A DNA stretch of 64,000 bases from an uncultured Arthrobacter sp. Its GTDB lineage: Bacteria; Actinomycetota; Actinomycetes; Actinomycetales; Micrococcaceae. Shown piece after piece: positions 45,594 to 54,492 of the stretch. The notes below the pieces were generated by a model. That model did not search any database. It saw only the letters and a program-made list of their open reading frames with translations, and had not been told where the DNA came from. How positions within the stretch are numbered: position 1 is the stretch's first letter; each line of letters begins with the position of its first letter. Made by a program: the position numbers and the translations under genes. The stretch lies in assembly GCF_947493765.1 (NCBI RefSeq), contig NZ_CANLSZ010000001.1, positions 310,001 to 374,000 of the forward strand, read 5' to 3'.

Positions 45594-45737
45594 GATCAGC
45601 ATTCCGGTCCGCCCGCCCACTCCCGCCGTCGCGGCCCACGGATCGCCCCGTCCCGGCGGCCGTGCCAAACTAGACTCAGCATGCTTGGTACAACACAATC
45701 GAGCCCGGCCCAGGCCGCCGGGAACCTGGAGGCAGTT

Positions 45738-46286
45738 ATGACCCTTGTCCGTGTACTCGCCCGACCGCTCATCGCCGGCAGTTTCGTGTTCTCCGGCGTC
45801 GAGCGCCTCCGCACGGCCGGCGCCACCGCCCCCCAGCTCAAGCCCGTCCTCGCCGGTGTCACCAAGGTGGTCCCCTCCGCCGCGGCGGTGACGAGCAACG
45901 AGAAGCTCGTGGGCCAGGTCCTCGGCGCCACCCAGATCGGGGCAGCCCTGCTGCTGGGCATCGGCCGGTTCTCCCGGTTCTCCGCCCTGCTCCTGACGGT
46001 CACCGCCACCGTGAACACGCTGGTGGACTACCGCTCCGCGGACTCCGCCACCCCCGAGGACAAGAAGGCACGGCGGTCGCAGCTATTGAAGAACCTCTCC
46101 CTGATCGGGGCCGTGCTGCTGGCCTCGGTGGACACGAACGGCAAGCCGGGCATGGCGTGGCGCGCAGGTCACCTCGCCGAGGGCGCCCGCAAGAATGCGG
46201 TGGGCCTGAGCAAGGATGCACGCAAGCAGCTGAAGAAGGCCGACAAGGCCGTCCGCAAGACCGCCTCCGACGTCGTCGGTTCCTAG
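45738..46286 (+). CDS. DoxX family membrane protein
   Basis: A 182-residue protein: MTLVRVLARPLIAGSFVFSGVERLR is the DoxX N-terminal helix, followed by three more helices up to residue 140 and a Lys/Ala-rich cytoplasmic tail (SKDARKQLKKADKAVRKTASD). The start is fixed by GGAGG five bases upstream of the ATG, rather than an upstream ATG at 45681. Divergent from sigR. DoxX proteins take part in membrane redox processes and oxidative-stress responses in some actinobacteria. Confidence 0.88.
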   Translation: MTLVRVLARPLIAGSFVFSGVERLRTAGATAPQLKPVLAGVTKVVPSAAAVTSNEKLVGQVLGATQIGAALLLGIGRFSRFSALLLTVTATVNTLVDYRSADSATPEDKKARRSQLLKNLSLIGAVLLASVDTNGKPGMAWRAGHLAEGARKNAVGLSKDARKQLKKADKAVRKTASDVVGS

Positions 46287-46290
46287 GCAC

Positions 46291-47661
46291 ATGGCGGCAC
46301 CATCAGGTGGGGGCGCGGGGCACGGGCTGTGGCCGGCGCCCCACCTGACGGGCCCTGTGGACGCGGAGATCTCCATCCCGGGATCGAAGTCGCTCACGAA
46401 TCGCTTCCTGGTCCTCGCGGCGCTGGCCGACGCGCCGAGCATCATCAGGAGGCCGCTCCATTCCCGTGACACCGCGCTGATGATCAGGGCCCTGGAGGAC
46501 CTCGGGGCGGTCGTCGACGAGCTCCCGGCGCATGCGGACGCGGACCCGGACTCCGGCCCCGATCTGCGCGTGAGCCCGCTGCCGGACCCCACGGCCGACG
46601 GCCCGCGGTCCATCGACTGCGGCCTCGCGGGGACCGTGATGCGCTTCGTGCCGCCCCTGGCCGCGCTGGTCCGCGACGTCACCGTGTTCGACGGCGATCC
46701 GCACGCGCGCCGTCGTCCGATGGGGAGCACCATCGCCGCCCTGCGCGGGCTCGGCGTCCGCGTGGACGACGCCGGGGCCGGCAGCCTCCCGTTCCGTCTC
46801 CACGGGGAGGGGAAGGTCGACGGCGGCCGGCTCGCCATCGACGCCTCCGCGTCCTCGCAGTTCGTCTCCGCCCTCCTGCTCGTGGCAGCCCGCTTCACCG
46901 ACGGGCTGCACCTCGAGCACGTGGGCGGATCCGTGCCGAGCCTCGATCACATCCGGATGACCGTGGAGCTGCTGCGCTCCGTCGGCGTCGCCGTCGACGA
47001 CTCCGAGCCGAATCACTGGCGCGTCTCCCCCGGGAGGATCCGCGCCTTCGACGTCGCCGTCGAACCCGATCTCTCCAACGCCGGCCCCTTCCTCGCCGCC
47101 GCGGCCGTCACGGGCGGAACCGTCCGTGTGCGGAACTGGCCGGTCGGCACCACCCAGGTGGGCGATCGCTGGCGGGAGATCCTGCCGCTCATGGGGGCGT
47201 CGGCGGAACTCGACGGCGATCTCCTCACCGTCACCGGCGGGTCCTCCCTGCGCGGCGGGGTCTTCGCGGAGACGTCCGAACTCGCACCCACCGTCGCTGC
47301 CCTGTGCGCCCTGGCGACGACGCCGTCCACCCTCACCGGCATCGCCCACCTGCGCGGGCACGAGACGGACCGGCTCGCTGCCCTCGTGGCCGAGATCAAC
47401 GCCCTGGGCGGCGACGCGGAGGAGACGGCCGACGGTCTGCTGATCCGGCCGGCCCCGCTGCAGGGCGGCGTCTTCCACACCTACGACGATCACCGCATGG
47501 CGACGGCGGGGGCCATCGTGGGTCTCGCGGTCGAGGGCGTCGAGGTGGAGAACATCGGCACCACGGCCAAGACCATGCCCGACTTCCCCGAGCGCTGGGC
47601 CACCGTGACGGGCACGCATCCTCCGGCCGGCAGCCCGGCGCGCGCGGAGCCCTCCGTATGA
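46291..47661 (+). CDS. aroA: 3-phosphoshikimate 1-carboxyvinyltransferase (EPSP synthase)
   Basis: A 456-residue EPSP synthase of the shikimate pathway. PGSKSLTNR (residues 30-38) binds shikimate-3-phosphate; CGLAGTVMRFVPPLA and the FDGDPHARRRPM loop bind PEP; SSQFVSALLL, RVRNWPVGTTQ and YDDHRMATAGAIVGL complete the fold. Starts four bases after the DoxX gene; its stop overlaps the rsgA start (ATGA). This aroA-rsgA-hisN neighbourhood beside sigR is common in actinobacteria. Confidence 0.96.
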   Translation: MAAPSGGGAGHGLWPAPHLTGPVDAEISIPGSKSLTNRFLVLAALADAPSIIRRPLHSRDTALMIRALEDLGAVVDELPAHADADPDSGPDLRVSPLPDPTADGPRSIDCGLAGTVMRFVPPLAALVRDVTVFDGDPHARRRPMGSTIAALRGLGVRVDDAGAGSLPFRLHGEGKVDGGRLAIDASASSQFVSALLLVAARFTDGLHLEHVGGSVPSLDHIRMTVELLRSVGVAVDDSEPNHWRVSPGRIRAFDVAVEPDLSNAGPFLAAAAVTGGTVRVRNWPVGTTQVGDRWREILPLMGASAELDGDLLTVTGGSSLRGGVFAETSELAPTVAALCALATTPSTLTGIAHLRGHETDRLAALVAEINALGGDAEETADGLLIRPAPLQGGVFHTYDDHRMATAGAIVGLAVEGVEVENIGTTAKTMPDFPERWATVTGTHPPAGSPARAEPSV

Positions 47662-48788
47662 GCGAGGCCGGCAACCGCCGCGGCTCACGCGCCTGGGACG
47701 AGTCGGACGTGCGGATCCGGCCGAACAAGAAGGGCTCCCGCCCCCGCACCAAGAACCGGCCCGCCTACGAGGACGCCGTGACCGGCCGGATCGTGACCGT
47801 GGACCGCGGTCGCTACACCGCCGTCGTCGACGAGGACACGGCGCAGGAGCGGATCGTGGTCGCCGCGCGGGCCCGTGAGCTGCGCCGCGAGCCCGTAGTG
47901 GCCGGGGATCTCGTGGCACTCGTCGGGGATCTCACGGGTGGCCCGGACTCACTGGCCCGCCTCGTGCGGATCCAGGAGCGCCGGACGGTGCTGCGCCGCA
48001 GTGCCGACGACACCGATCCCGTGGAGCGCGTGGTCGTCGCCAACGCCGACCAGCTGGTCATCGTGGTCGCCGCCGCCAATCCCGAACCGCGGACCGGCTT
48101 CATCGACCGTGCGCTCGTGGCGGCCTACGACGCCGGGATCGAGCCGCTGCTGTGCATCACCAAGGCGGATCTGCGGGACCCGGCAGAGCTGCTCGCCAAC
48201 TACGAGCACCTCGATCTGCGCGTGATCGTGAGCCGGACAGACGACGGCGTGGGCGTCGAGACCACCTCCGACGACGGCGACTCCGCCCGGCTCTCCCACG
48301 GCGCCGTGGACGCCCTCCGGGCCGAGCTCGACGGCCAGGTGAGCGTGCTGCTCGGCCACTCGGGTGTCGGGAAATCGACCATGGTGAATGCGCTGACCGG
48401 CTCCGCGCGCGCCACGGGCGGCGTGAACGCGGTGACGGGCAGGGGGCGCCACACCTCGTCGTCGGCCCTGGCCCTGAAAGCCGCCGACGCCTCCGCCGGG
48501 ACCTGGATCATCGACACGCCGGGGATCAGGAGCTTCGGCCTGGCCCACGTGGACGCCGACCGGATCCTCCAGGCCTTCCCCGACCTGGAGCCGGGCACGG
48601 AGCGCTGCGAGCGCGGGTGCCTCCACGACGCCAACGCCGTCCACTGTGGGCTCGACAGCTTCGTGGAGGAGGGTCTCGCAGGCGACTCCGGGCCGGTCCG
48701 GCTCGCGAGCCTGCGCCGCCTGCTCAGCGCCGGGAGCGCCGACCCGCGCGGACCGGCCCATGACGCCAAGGAGCTCGGACACCAGTGA
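47658..48788 (+). CDS. rsgA: Ribosome small-subunit-dependent GTPase RsgA
   Basis: A 376-residue circularly permuted GTPase used in 30S maturation. Basic N-terminus, OB domain (45-110), G4-like TKAD at 168-171, G1 GHSGVGKS at 233-240, G3 DTPG in IIDTPGIRSFGL, and a C-terminal zinc knuckle CERGCLHDANAVHC. The permuted order G4-G5-G1-G3 is diagnostic. Confidence 0.95.
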   Translation: MSEAGNRRGSRAWDESDVRIRPNKKGSRPRTKNRPAYEDAVTGRIVTVDRGRYTAVVDEDTAQERIVVAARARELRREPVVAGDLVALVGDLTGGPDSLARLVRIQERRTVLRRSADDTDPVERVVVANADQLVIVVAAANPEPRTGFIDRALVAAYDAGIEPLLCITKADLRDPAELLANYEHLDLRVIVSRTDDGVGVETTSDDGDSARLSHGAVDALRAELDGQVSVLLGHSGVGKSTMVNALTGSARATGGVNAVTGRGRHTSSSALALKAADASAGTWIIDTPGIRSFGLAHVDADRILQAFPDLEPGTERCERGCLHDANAVHCGLDSFVEEGLAGDSGPVRLASLRRLLSAGSADPRGPAHDAKELGHQ

Positions 48789-48833
48789 TACAGCCGATCG
48801 CTGGTAGACTCAGGAACGTTGTTGTTTGCGCAT

Positions 48834-48948
48834 TATGATTCTGAGCCTTGACCCTCCACCTGGAGTTCGACAGCTTGTGACGATAAGCGGGTAACGAACA
48901 CCACGATGAGCCCCGAACGTCGGGGCACTCAAGGTAAGGAAGTACAGC
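48834..48948 (+). promoter_or_regulatory. Promoter and 5' leader of the cold-shock gene
   Basis: A -10-like TATGAT at 48834-48839, then about 100 bases of leader with a stable hairpin GCCCCGA-acg-TCGGGGC (48910-48926) that ends shortly before the ribosome site AAGGAAG. Long structured leaders are typical of cspA-type genes. The -35 is not clear. Confidence 0.45.
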
Positions 48949-49152
48949 ATGGCTACTGGCACAGTGAAATGGTTCAACGCCGAAAAGGGCTTCGGCTTCA
49001 TCGCTCCCGATGACGGCGGCGCGGATGTCTTCGCCCACTTCTCGGCGATCAACTCGAACGGCTACCGTTCCCTCGACGAGAACCAGAAGGTCGACTTCGA
49101 GACCACCCAGGGCCCCAAGGGCCCCCAGGCCGAGAACATCACCGTTCTCTAG
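48949..49152 (+). CDS. Cold-shock protein (CspA family)
   Basis: A 67-residue cold-shock-domain RNA chaperone: [19 protein letters not shown] carries RNP1 (KGFGFI) and [10 protein letters not shown] carries RNP2 (VFAHF). Standard family length. Own promoter/leader and terminator. Confidence 0.97.
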   Translation: MATGTVKWFNAEKGFGFIAPDDGGADVFAHFSAINSNGYRSLDENQKVDFETTQGPKGPQAENITVL

Positions 49153-49186
49153 TCCTCCCGGTGCCGCTCCGCGCGGCGCAGGACGC

Positions 49187-49222
49187 AAAGCCACCGCAGG
49201 GCGCGAGCCCGCGGTGGCTTTT
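49187..49222 (+). terminator. Rho-independent terminator of the cold-shock gene
   Basis: AAAGCCACCGC and GCGGTGGCTTT form an 11-bp stem, ending in TTTT. A textbook intrinsic terminator 35 bases after the stop. Confidence 0.9.
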
Positions 49223-49305
49223 CGCTGTCCGCACCCGTTCCGCCCCGCTCCTGGCTGCCGAGCCGGGGCACGGGAAGTGCCGGTCCAGACGATAGGTTGA
49301 TCGAT

Positions 49306-50115
49306 ATGAGTTACACGCAGGGCTACAACGACGACCTCCGGCTCGCCCACATCATGGCCGACTCGGTGGACGACCAGACCATGTCCCGTTTCAAGGCGCT
49401 CGATCTGCGGATCGAGACGAAACCCGACCTGACGCCCGTCACCGACGCCGACAAGAGCGCGGAGAACGCCATCCGCGGTCAGCTCTCCCGGGCCAGGCCC
49501 CGCGACGCCGTCCTCGGCGAGGAGTTCGGCAGTACCGGCTCGGGCTCCCGCCGGTGGGTGATCGATCCCATCGACGGCACCAAGAACTTCATCCGCGGGG
49601 TTCCGGTGTGGGCGACGCTGATCTCCCTGATCGACGAGGGCCGGCCCGTGGTGGGCCTCGTGAGTGCTCCGGCGCTGGGCAAGCGCTGGTGGGCCGCGGA
49701 GGGGACGGGGGCGTACTCCGGCAAGTCCCTGGCCGCCGCGCACCGCCTGCGCGTCTCGAACGTCTCCCGCCTCGCCGACGCCTCGCTCTCCTACTCCAGC
49801 CTGTCGGGCTGGCGGGAACGCGGCGCCCTCGCCCGCTTCGTGGACCTCACCGACCAGGTGTGGCGATCGCGCGCCTACGGTGACTTCTGGTCCTACTGCA
49901 TGGTGGCGGAGGGCGCGGTGGAGATCGCGTGCGAACCGGAACTCAATCTCTACGACATGGCGGCCCTCGTGCCCATCGTGACGGAGGCCGGTGGCCGCTT
50001 CACCTCGCTCGACGGTGAGGACGGTCCCTTCGGCGGCAACGCGCTGGCCACCAACGGCACCCTCCACAGTGACGTACTGCGGCTCCTCAACCCCGACGTG
50101 GATGACCTGCTCTAG
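49306..50115 (+). CDS. hisN: Histidinol-phosphatase, inositol-monophosphatase family
   Basis: A 269-residue Mg-dependent phosphatase. GEEFG (71-75) and WVIDPIDGTKNFIRG (84-98) hold the metal ligands, and YDMAALVPIVTEAGGRF is the C-terminal signature. HisN-type is chosen over generic IMPase from overall similarity to actinobacterial HisN and the position next to aroA-rsgA. ATG start; an in-frame TTG lies nine bases upstream. Confidence 0.88.
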   Translation: MSYTQGYNDDLRLAHIMADSVDDQTMSRFKALDLRIETKPDLTPVTDADKSAENAIRGQLSRARPRDAVLGEEFGSTGSGSRRWVIDPIDGTKNFIRGVPVWATLISLIDEGRPVVGLVSAPALGKRWWAAEGTGAYSGKSLAAAHRLRVSNVSRLADASLSYSSLSGWRERGALARFVDLTDQVWRSRAYGDFWSYCMVAEGAVEIACEPELNLYDMAALVPIVTEAGGRFTSLDGEDGPFGGNALATNGTLHSDVLRLLNPDVDDLL

Positions 50116-50145
50116 CACCTCCCCCGCTGCCTCCGGGTCCCGCCG

Positions 50146-51003
50146 GTGACGTCCGGGCCCCGCCTCGGCGGCGAGCGCCGCCTGGACCTGGCGAGTGCCT
50201 ACCTGTCCGGGGCCGACCGCTACGCCCGGGTGCGCCCCGGCTACCCGGCGGGGATCGTCGACTGGATCGTGGACCGGACCGTGCCGGACGCCGTGTCTGA
50301 TGACGGTGTGCCCGATGAGGGTGCGAAGGATGAAGGCGTGTCCCAGGGCGCGGTGTACGCGGCCGACGTCGGAGCCGGCACCGGGATCTTCACGGGCCTC
50401 CTCGCGGACCGCGGGCTGCACGTGAGCGCCGTGGACCCGTCGGAGGAGATGCTGGGGGTCCTGTCCCGGCAGCTGCCGGAGGTCCCGGTGATCGTGGGAA
50501 CCGCCGAGGAGTCCTTCCTGCCCACGGCATCCGTGGACCTGGTCACACTGGCGCAGACCTGGCACTGGTGCGATCATCCCGCCGCCGCCGCCGAGGCCGC
50601 ACGCGTGCTGCGCCCGGGCGGCCGCCTCGCAGTGGTGTGGAACCAGCTGGACGTCTCGCGACCGTGGGTCCACCGGCTCTCGCGCATCATGCACGCCGGG
50701 GACGTCTACTCCCCCGCGTACCGTCCGGAGTTCGGACCGCTCTTCGCGCCACCCGAGGACCTGCTGGTCCGCTGGACCCAGGAGCTGACGGCGGCCGACG
50801 TCGTCGACCTCGCCCGTTCCCGCAGCTACTACCGGCGGGCCTCACCGGAGCTGCGCGCCCGCGTGGACGCGAATCTGCTGTGGTACCTGACGGACTATCT
50901 GGCGTTCACCCCCGACGCCCGCCTCAAGCTGCCCTACTACACCCATGCCTGGCGTGCGACGAGGAAAACAGTGGAGGACCACGCGCAGCAGCGTTATATT
51001 TAG
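50146..51003 (+). CDS. Class I SAM-dependent methyltransferase
   Basis: A 285-residue methyltransferase: ADVGAGTGIFTGLLADRGLHVSAVDPSEEML binds SAM (motif I and acidic end of strand 2), and LVTLAQTWHWCDHPAAAAEAARVLRPGGRLAVVWNQLD carries motifs II-III of Methyltransf_11/trans-aconitate-methyltransferase-like proteins. GTG start. The last codons overlap the promoter and operator of the next gene. Substrate unknown. Confidence 0.86.
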   Translation: MTSGPRLGGERRLDLASAYLSGADRYARVRPGYPAGIVDWIVDRTVPDAVSDDGVPDEGAKDEGVSQGAVYAADVGAGTGIFTGLLADRGLHVSAVDPSEEMLGVLSRQLPEVPVIVGTAEESFLPTASVDLVTLAQTWHWCDHPAAAAEAARVLRPGGRLAVVWNQLDVSRPWVHRLSRIMHAGDVYSPAYRPEFGPLFAPPEDLLVRWTQELTAADVVDLARSRSYYRRASPELRARVDANLLWYLTDYLAFTPDARLKLPYYTHAWRATRKTVEDHAQQRYI

Positions 51004-51014
51004 GCATGCCTAAA
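50995..51014 (+). promoter_or_regulatory. -10 element and DtxR/MntR-type operator at the start of the Mn transporter operon
   Basis: TTTAGGCATGCCTAAA (50999-51014) is a perfect 16-bp palindrome of the DtxR/IdeR/MntR kind; its centre is the ATG of the binding-protein gene (51006). TATATT (50995-51000) overlaps its left side and is a good -10 hexamer; transcription would begin at or next to the A of the ATG. A DtxR-family regulator is the last gene of the operon. Confidence 0.75.
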
Positions 51015-51932
51015 AATTTGCGGCCGGGTGGACGACGGAAGCTCTCCGTCGGTGCCGGGCTGACGATCCTGGGCATCGTGCTGACAGGGTGCGCTGCTCC
51101 GGCTCCTCCCGAGGACGCCGATGAGCGGCCGCTGGTCCTGACCACCTTCTCCGTCCTCGCGGACCTGGCCGACGAGGTCGGCGGCGGTCACGTGCGGGTC
51201 GAGTCGATCACGAAGATCGGGGCCGAGATCCACGGCTACGAGCCCACGCCGTCGGACCTCGTCGGCGCGCAGGACGCCGATCTCATCCTGGACAACGGGC
51301 TGGGGCTGGAGCGCTGGTTCGAGCGCTTCCTCAATTCCGTCGACGCGCCCCACGTGGTCCTGTCGGAGGGTGTGGAGCCGGTGGACATCCGGTCCGGGGA
51401 CTACTCGGGCCTGCCCAATCCGCACGCCTGGATGTCCCCGGTGGCCGCGCAGACCTACGTGGCGAACACCGTGACAGCGCTGTCCGATCTCGATCCTGCC
51501 CACGCCGCCGAGTACGAGGCGAACGGCCGGAGGCTCACCACGGAGCTGGAGGGGATCGCCTCGGACTTCCGCGCCGGGCTGCGGGGCGCGGCGTCGAGGG
51601 CACTCGTGACGTGCGAGGGAGCCTTCTCCTACCTGGCGCGGGACGTCGGGCTCCGGGAGGCCTTCATCTGGCCCGTGAACTCCGACGCCGAAGGAACCCC
51701 GCGGCAGGTCCGGGAGGTGATCGACTTCGTCACCGAGCACGACGTCCCCACGGTCTTCTGCGAGTCGACCATCAATCCCTCCGCCCAGGAACAGGTCGCC
51801 CAGGCGACCGGCGCCACTCTGGGCGGCACCCTCTACGTCGACTCCCTCTCCGAGGCGGACGGCCCCGTGCCGGGCTTCCTCGACCTGATCCGCTACGACC
51901 TGCGCGTCATCACCGAAGGACTGACCCCATGA
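51006..51932 (+). CDS. mntA: Metal (manganese) ABC transporter substrate-binding lipoprotein
   Basis: A 308-residue cluster A-I binding protein with lipobox IVLTGCAA. Metal ligands: His in EIHGYEPTPSD, His in LPNPHAWMSP, Glu in TCEGAFSYLARD and Asp in YVDSLSEADGP, the His-His-Glu-Asp set usual for Mn/Fe-type proteins. There is no Shine-Dalgarno site because the -10 box lies directly upstream, so the mRNA is probably leaderless. Heads an operon with ATPase, permease and regulator. Confidence 0.92.
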   Translation: MPKNLRPGGRRKLSVGAGLTILGIVLTGCAAPAPPEDADERPLVLTTFSVLADLADEVGGGHVRVESITKIGAEIHGYEPTPSDLVGAQDADLILDNGLGLERWFERFLNSVDAPHVVLSEGVEPVDIRSGDYSGLPNPHAWMSPVAAQTYVANTVTALSDLDPAHAAEYEANGRRLTTELEGIASDFRAGLRGAASRALVTCEGAFSYLARDVGLREAFIWPVNSDAEGTPRQVREVIDFVTEHDVPTVFCESTINPSAQEQVAQATGATLGGTLYVDSLSEADGPVPGFLDLIRYDLRVITEGLTP

Positions 51933-52693
51933 CCTTGACGGACACGCAGCGCACCACCCCCGTGATCGAGGTGGACCGCCTCGGCGTCACGTACGGGCAG
52001 GTCCGCGCCCTCCAGGACGTGAGCCTCTCCCTGGCACCGGGCAGGATCTGCGCCCTCATCGGTGTCAACGGTTCCGGGAAGTCCACGCTCTTCAAGGCCC
52101 TCATGGGCCTCGTGGCTCCGGATACCGGTGGGGTCTCGCTCTTCGGCCTGCCGATCGCGGACGCCCGCCGGCGCCAGCTCGTGGCGTACATGCCCCAGAC
52201 CGAGGACGTCGACTGGACCTTCCCCGTCTCCGTGGCCGACGTCGTCACGATGGGGATCTACGGCCGCCTCGGACCCACCCGGCGGCTGCGGGAGGCGGAC
52301 CGCACCGCCGTCGACGTCGCACTCGACCGGGTGGGACTGGCCGAGCTGCGGCGCCGACAGATCGGCCAGCTCTCGGGTGGCCAGCGCAAGCGCGTCTTCA
52401 TCGCCCGGAGCATCGCCCAGGACGCCCGGCTGCTGCTGCTCGACGAACCGTTCGCGGGGGTCGACAGGACGAGCGAGCGCACCATGGTCAGCCTGCTCAA
52501 GACCCTGCGCGACGAAGGCCGGTCGGTCCTGGTCTCCACCCACGATCTCGCGGGTGCCCCGGCGCTGAGCGACGAGGCCATCCTCCTGCACGGCAGCGTC
52601 CTGGCGCACGGCCGGCCCGCCGAGGTCCTCACCCCCGACAATCTCGCCCGCGCCTTCGGCCAGGCGGCCACCACCCCGGAAGACGAGGCCTGA
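51929..52693 (+). CDS. mntB: Metal (manganese) ABC transporter ATP-binding protein
   Basis: A 254-residue ABC ATPase: GVNGSGKST, PQTEDVDWTFPVSVADVV (the VDW(S/T)FP motif typical of Mn/Zn transport ATPases), LSGGQRKRV, LLLLDEPFAGVD, and THD switch. ATG overlaps the binding-protein stop (ATGA). Confidence 0.93.
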   Translation: MTLTDTQRTTPVIEVDRLGVTYGQVRALQDVSLSLAPGRICALIGVNGSGKSTLFKALMGLVAPDTGGVSLFGLPIADARRRQLVAYMPQTEDVDWTFPVSVADVVTMGIYGRLGPTRRLREADRTAVDVALDRVGLAELRRRQIGQLSGGQRKRVFIARSIAQDARLLLLDEPFAGVDRTSERTMVSLLKTLRDEGRSVLVSTHDLAGAPALSDEAILLHGSVLAHGRPAEVLTPDNLARAFGQAATTPEDEA

Positions 52694-52694
52694 C

Positions 52695-53678
52695 ATGGAT
52701 GTCCTGGCGTTCCTCCTCGAACCCCTCCAGTACGGGTTCCTCACGCGCGCCCTCGCGGTCACCCTCGCCGCCGCCGTCGTCGCCGCCGTCCTGTCCTGCT
52801 GGCTCATCCTCATGGGCTTCTCGCTCATGGGCGACGCCGTCTCCCACGCCGTCCTGCCCGGTGTGGCCCTCGCCTACATCGTGGGGATCCCCTTCTCCAT
52901 CGGCGCGTTCGTCTTCGGGGCCGGCGCCGTGGCCCTCATCGGGATCGTCCGCTCCACCACCCGGCTGAAGGCGGACACGGTGATCGGCGTCGTCTTCACC
53001 GCGCTCTTCGCCTCTGGCCTGGCGATCGTCTCGGCCACGCCGTCGCAGATAGACCTGATGCACATCCTCTTCGGGAACGTGCTGGGCGTCTCGGCGGGCG
53101 AGGTCTGGCAGGTGCTGGTCCTCGGGGCCGTCACGCTGGTGGTCCTGCTGCTCAAGCGGCGCGATCTCACGCTGCTCGCCTTCGACCGCACCCATGCACA
53201 CGTGATCGGGATCAACACCCGCCGGCTCTCGGCCCTGCTGCTCGGGCTCCTCGCGCTGACCGTCGTCGTGGGCCTCCAGGCCGTGGGCATCATCCTCGTC
53301 GTCGCCATGCTCGTCACCCCCGGCGCCACCGCGTTCCTGCTCACGCGCAGCTTCGACCGCATGCTCGTCCTCTCGGTCTCGCTCACGGTCGTCGCGTCGG
53401 TGGCCGGCATCTACGCCAGCTACTACCTGGACATCTCCACGGGCGCGGCGGTGGTGCTGTGCCAGGCACTGGTCTTCACCGTGGTGTACCTCGTGGCGCG
53501 GCCGGACGGGCTGCTCTGGCAGCTGGGGCGCCGCCGGCGCTCGGGCCGGACCGGGCGCGGCAGCTCCCCGGCACGGAGCGGAGGCGCGGTCGAGGCAGCC
53601 CCGCCCGGCGACCCCCTCCCGGGCCGTGCGCGCACGGGCGACCCGTTGACCGGCACCGCACGCTCCTCGGACGCCTGA
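52695..53678 (+). CDS. mntC: Metal (manganese) ABC transporter permease
   Basis: A 327-residue ABC-3 permease with eight or nine helices; GFSLMGDAVSHAVLPGVALAYI is the family signature. The last 45 residues are a Gly/Arg/Pro-rich cytoplasmic tail not needed for the fold. One base after the ATPase gene; stop overlaps the regulator start (TGATG). Confidence 0.93.
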   Translation: MDVLAFLLEPLQYGFLTRALAVTLAAAVVAAVLSCWLILMGFSLMGDAVSHAVLPGVALAYIVGIPFSIGAFVFGAGAVALIGIVRSTTRLKADTVIGVVFTALFASGLAIVSATPSQIDLMHILFGNVLGVSAGEVWQVLVLGAVTLVVLLLKRRDLTLLAFDRTHAHVIGINTRRLSALLLGLLALTVVVGLQAVGIILVVAMLVTPGATAFLLTRSFDRMLVLSVSLTVVASVAGIYASYYLDISTGAAVVLCQALVFTVVYLVARPDGLLWQLGRRRRSGRTGRGSSPARSGGAVEAAPPGDPLPGRARTGDPLTGTARSSDA

Positions 53679-54403
53679 TGGTCACGCGGCGCGGCCATGT
53701 GCTGAGCATCGAATCCACGAGCGTGCAGGACTACGTCAAGGTCCTGTACACCTCCACCGAGTGGCGGGGCGGTGCGATCACCGCATCGCACCTGGCCACC
53801 CGCCTGTCGGTCGCGAACTCCTCCGTCACGGGCATGGTCGCCAAACTGGTCGACCTGCGGCTGGCGGAGCACCGCAAGTACGGGCCCATCAGCCTCACCC
53901 CGTCCGGCCGCACGCTCGCACTGGCCATGGTGCGGCGGCACCGCCTCATCGAGACCTTCCTCGTCCGCGAGCTCGGGTACGGCTGGGACGAGGTGCACGA
54001 CGAGGCGGAGCTGCTCGAGCACTCCGTCTCGGCCGCGTTCATCGAGCGCCTCGCCGCGAAACTGGGGCAGCCCACGCGGGATCCGCACGGGGACCCCATT
54101 CCCGGCCGGGACGGCTCCGTGCTGTACCCCGACGCGTGCCGCCTCGACGCCCTGGAGGAGGGTCGGACGGGGCCGCTGGTCCGGGTCAGCGACGACGACC
54201 CCGGTATTCTGCGTTTCCTCGACCGCAACGGCATCGCCCTCGACGCCGAGCTCGGGCTGGCGCACGGCACCGGAGCCCGCCCGGAGCTCCTCGTGGGGGG
54301 CGCCGCCGCGCCGCTGGTGGTCGATGCAGCGCTCCCCACCGCGCTGTGGATCGGGACGGACCGGTCCCGCACGGAGCGCGCGGTGGATCGGACCGCGTCC
54401 TGA
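53678..54403 (+). CDS. mntR: DtxR-family metal-dependent regulator (MntR-like)
   Basis: A 241-residue regulator: winged-helix domain (SVQDYVKVLYTSTEWRGGAITASHLATRLSVANSSVTGMVAKL), dimer and metal domain with HRLIETFLVRELGYGWDEVHDEAELLEHSVS, and a C-terminal FeoA/SH3-like domain from about residue 155. Encoded within the Mn transporter operon; the palindrome at its promoter is the expected target, giving a feedback loop. Confidence 0.9.
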   Translation: MVTRRGHVLSIESTSVQDYVKVLYTSTEWRGGAITASHLATRLSVANSSVTGMVAKLVDLRLAEHRKYGPISLTPSGRTLALAMVRRHRLIETFLVRELGYGWDEVHDEAELLEHSVSAAFIERLAAKLGQPTRDPHGDPIPGRDGSVLYPDACRLDALEEGRTGPLVRVSDDDPGILRFLDRNGIALDAELGLAHGTGARPELLVGGAAAPLVVDAALPTALWIGTDRSRTERAVDRTAS

Positions 54404-54492
54404 GTCCGTCGTCGTGAATCGCGCCGCCACGGTCCCCGCTCCTAGACTGAGCGGGTACCTCACACCCCTACACCCGGAACCGGAGCCACTCC

